64,000 nucleotides of DNA, taken from positions 186,001 to 250,000 of the forward strand of contig JAJJXM010000066.1 in the NCBI GenBank assembly GCA_024516155.1. The letters are read 5' to 3'. Within the stretch, counting starts at the first letter, position 1. Each line of letters starts with the position of its first letter. The notes beneath the pieces were generated by a model. It did no database searches and was not told the origin of the DNA. It was given only the letters and a program-made list of their open reading frames with translations. Source of the DNA: Pyronema omphalodes (taxonomy: Eukaryota > Ascomycota > Pezizomycetes > Pezizales > Pyronemataceae). Positions 57,430-64,000 of the stretch are shown here, in pieces. The position numbers and the translations under genes were made by a program.

Positions 57430-58045
57430 TCACGCACCAGGAACAAAACCCTTTCTGAGAAGGAATATAGTCCACCACCACATAGCATCCGCAATCTTAG
57501 CCGCTCGCGACTTAGGATGATCTTCGGGATAATTCTGTTCCTAGTATTAGTCCAAATTATCGATTACCGCAGCAACCAGAACGCCAAATCACCAAATTCC
57601 AAATGAAGAATCAATCAACCTGGAAACAGCAATGTAAACAAAAAAGGAAGAGCAGAGGAATCATACCATATAACGAGCGCGACGACCAGGCCGGTTACGA
57701 TAATGATATCGACCGTAACGTCGAGCTATAGAGTGGAGGATGGGTTAGTCAGGTTGCACTCGGAGGAGAGGAGAAGGAAAATTTACGGAGACGGGGAGGT
57801 AACGTGCTAGCGCCTCCGCCTGCGCCGGCGCCGCTGTTGCTGTCTGGATTATGGGCCTGTGGCTGCGTCAGTCTCGCAGCCCGATGTTTTTCTTCCACTA
57901 CCTCTTCATAGGACGGTGGGGGAAATTCGGGAGGGAATTCTGGTGGGGCGTGTCAGTTTTGTGTTCTGGGAAATGATATATATGCGTTAACGGAAAGATG
58001 TTACATACCATCGGTTTTGTTTGTCACGTTTGTCATGTTTGGCAT
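57430..58045 (-). CDS. Small four-exon PPxY protein
   Basis: Minus strand, no single frame longer than 51 codons. Exon 1 58009-58045, intron 57940-58008 (GTATGT...CAG). Exon 2 57787-57939, intron 57726-57786 (GTAAAT...TAG, with CTAAC). Exon 3 57667-57725, intron 57535-57666 (GTATGA...CAG, CTAAT 14 nt before). Exon 4 57430-57534. A TAG acceptor six bases earlier (exon 4 from 57540) also keeps frame, giving 117 or 119 aa. The protein starts MPNMTNVTNKTD, contains FPPPSYEEVVEE (PPxY-type motif, can bind WW domains), a Gly/Ala/Ser stretch, an Arg/Tyr-rich block and a hydrophobic end (AMWWWTIFLLRKGFVPG), a possible membrane anchor. Four exons joining in phase, each with splice signals, support a real gene. 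The C-terminus faintly recalls small complex I accessory subunits, but this is weak. Confidence 0.6.
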
Positions 58046-59181
58046 GGTTAGTGAATATTGTATATAGTTTGTATGGTGGAGTGGTGATGTAGTTTTGAAG
58101 TAGATTATGATAGGATCAGATTAATGACAGAGATAGACGGATTATAATCGGCTTTAAATGAAGAAGCTCAGGTCTTCAAGCAGAACAGATGGAGTGTCAT
58201 GATACATACAATTTGAGAATTGAAGGGGTTTGTGTTTGAAAACATTGAGTTATTCGGAATATGTCGAGTATCGAAACAGAAGATGCGACGTAAAGTGGCT
58301 TGGACCAACGAGTGATAGGACGTGTTTTATATCTACGGCGGACAGGAGATGAAACGGAAAGCAAGTGATTAGAAGTATGAGCTTGGACGAGGGATGAAGG
58401 CCATGGTATTCAATAAAGATCATGATTGATATAGAAGGATCGATTGATGAGAATTCTAAGGAGAAAAGGCGGTGGCAGATTCGGTAAGGGGAATGGGCAT
58501 ATGCTCGGGTATCTGAATTCCAACGTTTCAACTCGAGATGGAAAAAACTTCAAAGGAAAGTGAATGGAAATTGCATTCATTCCACGGCGACATTAAGTAG
58601 ATAACAGTTAAGGCACCAAGTGTTCCTGGATACCACTTGAGGAATATCCCGTAACTGAAAACACAAATTTCAAGTCGATAATTTGCATCAGTTTGCACAT
58701 CTAGCATACCTGATGTCAAAGCAGCTCGCAAGTAATGTTTTCACACGGAGAAGAATTGCAAACAATTCTCCGGCCTGATTCAATGGCTCTGGCATATTCA
58801 AGACCGATTCCGTACCCCATACTATTAACATACCGAGGACATTACGTAGAATGGTTAATACAAGTAAGCGTGTTAGCACAATTCATGATGCTACACGTCA
58901 GCGAAGGAGGTTCAAAAAGGCTTTAGCGGTGCTTTTACAACTCTGTTTTACAGCAAAACGCAGTACCAACTCATCGATTTCCAAGTTGTGACTCTCAAAA
59001 TACATGTGCAATGGGACCAGGAAAGCCCTCAGATTTGATCAATACGTCAAAGGTATCTCTGCTCGTAGCACTTTGTGGAATCGAACAGTGAAATTTGTAC
59101 TATACAGAGCTGCCAAAGCCGGACAAGAATGTTTCCGGTGCCTCGTCAGAATCACGAGCATCATATCCTCCTGCCTCCCAG
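58046..59181. other. Intergenic, no gene seen
   Basis: Contains the promoter of the four-exon gene. Minus frames at 58250-58531 and 58528-58731 are short and not recognised. Confidence 0.35.
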
Positions 59182-59460
59182 TTACAACCAATTCCCCCGC
59201 ACCGAATATTTTTTGTCTTTTGTTTTTGTTTTGTGTTCTTCTTCTGAGTTCAGCAATGTTCCCCAGCCTGTCACGGCGGTATGGCTAACTGGTCTGTTAG
59301 CTTCATCGGGGGTCTTACTTAATACCGTATGTGCCCATTCAGGTGCAGCGACCTTTGTTGCAGAAACCATAGTAGTCAGGAGCCGGATTCCGTGCTTGGT
59401 GTGTAGGATGGTCCGTACGTTCAGCTGTCGGTGTCTATTTATTTATTTATTTGTCATACA
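59182..59460 (-). repeat. Dispersed repeat fragment, copy 2
   Basis: Minus-strand text MVSATKVAAPEWAHT...GWGTLLNSEEEH parallels copies at 11068 (plus) and about 60010-60140 (minus). Copies 2 and 3 also share upstream text (ACACAC...GGAATCC...CCTGAC). Both strands stay partly open, so the coding strand is uncertain. Confidence 0.5.
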
Positions 59461-60009
59461 CGCTTGCAACAGTAAGGTTATGGCAGGTACTACTTCGTGG
59501 TACAATGCTAAACATCAGGAGTAACTCCGATGGTCACCGGGTACGCCCCAGAGCGGTCTATCAAAGTTTCTGGCAGTAGTCGTCTCTGTCTTCCTGTCTG
59601 TGTCTTTCCATTTCGTCGTTGTGTCCGTGAGCCCTGTTTGCTCTGATATCTTTCCTCCACCGTTCATCAGTTTCTACCACCTGCAATAATAAGAAAGGTG
59701 AAGGAAAACAAAGGAAATAAGCAACCACAAGAACACGCCCATCCCCTACTCCTTGGGTTTGCCATCTCTCCTCTCCCTGTTCTTCATTCGTGATACGAAG
59801 GAAAACATGTCATAATAGAAAAGTTGGAAAATGTTGCAAGTCCTTCATTTCTCTACTTCATCCTGGTCCTATCCTAGCAACAGTAGGCTTCTGGTTTAAG
59901 TACATCATGGTATTTTTTTGCCTTGTATATATAGTTTTATTTTTTTGTTTTTTGTTTTTCATGTTTTTTAGTTTTTTTTACAGGTGTTCTTCATCAGGGT
60001 CCATTAATG

Positions 60010-60185
60010 TACCCAATCTGCCATTGTGAATGCGTCTTCTGGTGAGTGTCTCGCCTCTGCAAGAGTACTTAGCTATGTGTGTGCCCATTCCGCAGTTGCC
60101 AGCTTCGTGTCAGAGATGATTGTGGTCAGGGCTTGGATTCAATGTAGTGTGTGCAGGATTATCTTGAGTTGTGGTTGTCGGTACC
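60010..60185 (-). repeat. Dispersed repeat fragment, copy 3
   Basis: Minus-strand text TKLATAEWAHT followed by a stop; matches copy 2 over about 150 bp, including GAATGGGCACA(C/T)AC. Confidence 0.5.
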
Positions 60186-60367
60186 GTGGTGGTTTAATGT
60201 TATCCCGGGCACTGAGACTTTCAATGCCGACGTTTTATCCCATTAGTTTGGTGCTTTGTGTTTTGGATAGATGAATACCAATCGATGTGATATGTCAAGA
60301 AGCTAGGAAGTCAGCTAATTGATCACAGGATGTGCACAGTGAATGGTGGGGCAGCAGTACCAGTATA

Positions 60368-60592
60368 GACGACCATCAACTTAGACGCCACCGCGACTAC
60401 TGCGACACTATAGTCAACTGGATGGACCAACACTAGTTCGCCTTGCACAACCATCGAGGAATCCCGGCACACTACCCGGGCAACAGGATGCGACCATCTG
60501 TCATTGATCTATGGTTCTCTGCCGGTGTCATCACAGAGAACATTGTCATGCACTAGATCAACCACCATTCAACATCTTACCACGCCATATGC
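60368..60592 (+). mobile_element. Non-LTR retrotransposon endonuclease remnant
   Basis: One plus frame with internal stops reads DDHQLRRHRDYCDTIVNWMD, then HNHRGIPAHYPGNRMRPSVIDL, WFSAGVI and INHHSTSYHA. This follows the C-terminal half of the APE-type endonuclease of fungal LINEs (Tad1-like): degenerate GDFN, WMD..gL.LhN..GiPTh, RPSvIDL.F..g.i and S(D)H. The two TAG codons and the missing GDFN and SDH residues show it is dead. Neighbouring reverse transcriptase was not found. Confidence 0.6.
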
Positions 60593-60599
60593 ACTAGCC

Positions 60600-62390
60600 A
60601 TGTGTAAACCGGGGGTCCCAGGGTAAACGGACGGCCGGGTAACTCTCAAATCTCCAAAAGAAAAAGAGAGAAGTAATGCTTCAAGGAAGGGGAATTATTA
60701 CTCCTCAAGGGGATTTGCTTATCAGAAGATAAAGGTGATAACAGTCATGAGTTTAAACTCTCCTGCGTATCTCAGGGAGCGTTTTGAGAGTATCGGTTTC
60801 ATTTGGTGGTCGTTTTTTTGAGGAGAGACAACCGCAGGTATTGTATTGATTGGAGGTAAGGTATAGATTCAACGGCGTCAGGTATTGACTCAAGAGAAGA
60901 CAATAACCCTTCGTGGGATATGTTGTTGTATTCGGGACAGTAGTAATTGTGCTGCTGGGTGGTGGCCTCTGTGAGTGGGGCTTTTGGCACTGTTATATTT
61001 TTCTTATCTTGAGCTCCCCACTCATATACCCTGCCAGCACTATGCGGTGGACGGCAGTGAAAGTACCTGAAGACGTTGGTTGGCTACACCTAAACGTGAT
61101 TTTCCACTAGACAAAATGCAACTTTTGGTAAAAACGCTAATATGGCGAATATACTTCAAGACATCCACCGGGCAGTTATCCGGAAGATGCCTTAGTTGTT
61201 CGCTAATGCCTGAACTCGTTCTTTTTGTCTTTTGCACTGATGTCATTAATAATAATAAAGCATCGGGATGCATTTCGAAGAATTTGCGTTGCAGGACCGG
61301 CTGACGCGTTCCTGTAACTAACGTCGGACTTCCATATCCAGTTGGCGATTTCGTCGCATCCGGTGAAGTCGTTTGTATGATCTGATGATGTTCTCATCGT
61401 CGGCAATCGACTGTGCGCCTTTCGGGGGTACCTAATAGGAGGTAGTCCGATGTTCTGTTCATCGTACGGCCGTCTCGTCATATCGGCAGTTCGAAGGTCC
61501 GTTTGCGAAGATAAGATTTCCGGTTATAACTCCCCAAAGGTGCAGTCAACCCCTCATCACCTTTGGCCAACTAGACTGTGCTGTTGTATGACGTTGTTCG
61601 GCTTATCCGGTTCCTCCATCGGTCAGGCGTAATGCCTCAATCACATACAACTATGTTGTGTTGTTTTACGGCAAAGCATTTCGTGAAGACATTATCCCGT
61701 TGAACATAGATACAGTTATTTTCCCTTATCATTCCGGTCCTCATCAACCTCGATATCTGTTTCCTACGGCGACCTACTTGCGGATAGTCGGTCATGGAGG
61801 AAGGCAGAGTCTAGTCACCCAACAGGAGAGGAGCTCAGGACAAGGGTTAAGAATGCATTAGCGTGAGACGGCATCCTACAGCAAGGAACACCACTCAGGG
61901 AAACTGTTGGGTGGAACTGATATGACGCGACCTTAGGCCATTGACTACCAACTGCAAGATCAGACGGCTTTTGCGTACACACCAGGGTGTGGCTGCGAGC
62001 AAGTGCGCGCAGGTGGGGCAGTTATGACATCACACAGGAAGTGACGGGGCAGTGCGCTCCGGTAGGGCATGGTATGCCTTATGATGTCAGATTCCTTCAC
62101 TCGCAATCGAGATTCTGTAGGGGAATCTATGATCAAGACGACTCATAAGATATATGACTCTCATGTCATTATCAGAGAAGTCACTGCATTATGCGCTCAA
62201 GTGGAGTAACCCTCCACTAGGCGCTTATCCCCAATACCTGATTGGAAGGTGAGGTAGCACGGCGAGGAATGTCAAGGATTAATCTGACGCGAGGGTCATC
62301 ATGCAAGTAAGCAATCAATATCATTGCGCATGCAGCATGATGCGAGCCATCGGCAGATTTGTCAATGAATTGACTCACGTCTTATCACCT
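60600..62390. other. Intergenic, no gene seen
   Basis: About 1.8 kb to the right of the LINE remnant. Minus frames at 61040-61273 and 61203-61481 have mild protein-like composition without recognised content; probably more decayed element sequence. Confidence 0.3.
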
Positions 62391-62393
62391 AAG

Positions 62394-63086
62394 GCCGCGT
62401 TTGGTTCGCCAACGGCCGTTAGGATTTACTAGTAAAATGACCATTTGCGAGAGGTTCACCGTTTTGCAAACGGTTAGCGGTGTTTGGTTTTGCACCAACT
62501 GTTTCATTTTCCAGTCCCAAACGGTCGCAAATGGTTGCAAAAGGACCTCGCCAGTACCGTTTGCAACCGTTTACAACTGACAAGATGCAACACAACCACC
62601 GGAAAAAACCACTGCAGAAGAAGCCCTCGCACGACGCAAAAAATACAACTAAAACGCCGTAAAATCGCCATTTTTCTCGCTTGTACCCAACTTTATAACT
62701 TTTACAGACTTCAGTCAGCACCTCCATCCGCACTGCAGACATTTCCACGCGCGAAATCCTCGATGTCCATCCACGCCACTCCCCCCAAATCCTGAGGATG
62801 CCCGTCAGCGCTTTTTTAGATGTGCGTCAGGTTTGCTGCGTCTCTTCGTATTCTTAGGCGGCATTGTTGAGACCGGGAATTGATCTGTACACCGGGGAAG
62901 AAAGTCTTCACGGTCAAAATTTGCAGCGGCGTTGAAGATGTTTGGTGGGGTGACAGGGGTCTCTGCGTGGCAACAGACGGTCACCCAACCAAACACCTTC
63001 TCAGCACAAAATCATAACGGTTGCTCTATGGTCCGACCGTTTTGACACCGTTTGCACCAAATGGCCGTTGGCGAACCAAACGCAGC
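62394..63086. mobile_element. TIR element of about 690 bp, superfamily unclear
   Basis: The left end GCCGCGTTTGGTTCGCCAAC continues GGCCGTT; the right end in reverse is GCTGCGTTTGGTTCGCCAAC then GGCCATT. About 25 bp of inverted repeat with two mismatches. Subterminal sequence is full of CCGTTT/AAACGG words in both orientations. The GTTTGGTT terminal text recalls PIF/Harbinger ends, but no clean 3-bp TAA/TTA target duplication is present. Frames inside (62419-62748 and 62805-62996 minus) are short; the second has a basic end NTKRRSKPDAHLKKR. No transposase seen. Confidence 0.6.
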
Positions 63087-63218
63087 ATGAGCATAGTTTA
63101 GAAGTTGGTTCCCTTGGGAAGTCTGGGTGAACATGTAGACGAAAGTCTAGAAAAGACCCTATGTCTTCTCACCGTCTCCGCCAGCATCAGCAACTTGATC
63201 TCTTGGTACGACATCACT

Positions 63219-64000
63219 TGTCACACCCTATATTGTGTGAGTATAGAATAGGTAACATGTATAACATTTAGAGAACATGGCAAACTCGACAAGAGGATGA
63301 ATAATAAGGTTAGTATCCCGGGCCGGAACCCCCTGAGGAGCTCCAGCTAGCCCCGTCACGTGATTCGTGACTTTTCGAAAGGACCTCACGAGGATCCCGG
63401 CCCCAGGCGTCGCTACCTGTTATGCACTGTCAGTTAGGGAGGAACACAGATGGATGGGAACGAGTATCAACTTACCTCATGGGTGTCGACTTACCCATGA
63501 GAAAACTACAGACGACGCTGATGGAGAACAGAAGACTACGGCGAAGGGACACCTGCTGTCACGAACCGCTAGGGATATGCTTCTGGGAGGGATTGTAACC
63601 ACAGCTGGGCTGTGGTTCGTGGGTGTGACGCTGGGGATGGCGTACGTCACCGTTAGGGTTTAAGCGAAGAGGTGGAGCTAGGGCTAGGCGAGAGGAGTTA
63701 GGGTTAAGCGAGGGACAAGGGGGAAGTGCGGGGTGGAACGAGGAGGGTTTCCTCGAGGTTTGGAATATGTTTTGCTTATGTATTGTATTGTGTTTTGCTT
63801 ATGTTTTGTATTATGTTTTAGTTATGTTTTGTATTATGTTTTGGTTTATGTTTGTATTGTGTTTTAGTTAGGTTTTGGGAGTCACGGTGGAGCGAAGGGT
63901 GTCTCATGATGGATGGAATATCTGCGGGTCAGATAAGTTGGGAAATCACATGAGCACAGGGACAAAGGTATATAAGGGGACATTTGTATTTCATTAGTCT
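63219..64000 (+). mobile_element. Probable LTR of a retrotransposon, cut by window end
   Basis: Starts TGTCACACCC, a common fungal Ty3-type LTR start. It contains a G-rich AGGGCTAGGCGAGAGGAGTTA stretch (given in 63680-63700), a TATGTTTTGTATTATGTTTT-type tandem (63765-63880, unit about 21 bp) and a TATATAAGG box at about 63970, just before the window ends. No polyadenylation end or second LTR can be seen here. The 98-aa frame at 63367-63663 lies inside it and is unlikely to be a gene. Inference from boundary and promoter-like features. Confidence 0.35.
63765..63880 (+). repeat. Tandem repeat of TATGTTTTGTATTATGTTTT-type units
   Basis: About five imperfect units of roughly 21 bp built from TTATGTTTTG, TATT(A/G)TG and TTTTAG, inside the probable LTR. 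Confidence 0.75.

Noticed and set aside
1..64000. CRISPR array, rRNA or prophage
   Set aside because: No regularly spaced identical repeats with unique spacers, no rRNA text, and the genome is eukaryotic.

Overview
The window looks like nuclear DNA of a filamentous ascomycete. Genes are monocistronic, with few short introns (47-132 bp) that have GT...AG ends and usually a CTAAC/CTAAT branch site near the acceptor. Products are typically fungal: a SLAC1/TDT transporter, a MAPEG protein, an AA11 chitin-active LPMO, an F-box/ankyrin protein and long disordered proteins. A leotiomycete is a reasonable guess from the flavour of the proteins, but nothing seen here proves the class. No rRNA, tRNA or CRISPR array was recognised.

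Layout. 0.7-7 kb: a small protein with an internal duplication (minus), a three-exon SLAC1/TDT transporter (plus) and an 8-TM membrane protein of unknown function (minus). 7-15.6 kb: a gene-poor island holding a complete non-autonomous hAT-type element with 8-bp target duplications, a second element with about 100-bp terminal inverted repeats, a truncated hAT relative and decayed coding fragments. 15.7-31.3 kb: a disordered coiled-coil protein (minus), a two-exon MAPEG protein (minus), about 5.7 kb of simple repeats, a 699-aa disordered basic protein (plus) and an F-box/ankyrin protein (plus). 31.3-37.6 kb: a GGGATT hexamer array, a diverged 350-bp duplication and a Tc1/mariner-type MITE. 37.7-41.4 kb: a second member of the 8-TM family (plus) and a disordered protein (plus). 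41.4-48 kb: gene-poor. 48-49.3 kb: the secreted AA11 LPMO (minus). 55.4-58 kb: a His-rich, possibly myristoylated protein (plus) and a four-exon, about 118-aa PPxY protein (minus). 58-64 kb: transposon graveyard with a LINE endonuclease remnant, a TIR element and the start of a probable LTR.

The genes do not form an obvious pathway or biosynthetic cluster. Three products are predicted in membranes (transporter, two 8-TM paralogs), one is a MAPEG detoxification enzyme and one a secreted chitin-active oxidase. The two 8-TM paralogs, 31 kb apart in opposite orientation, are the only family relationship among the genes. The clearest new observations are structural: intact small DNA transposons with exact boundaries, and small spliced or low-complexity proteins that automated gene calling could miss.
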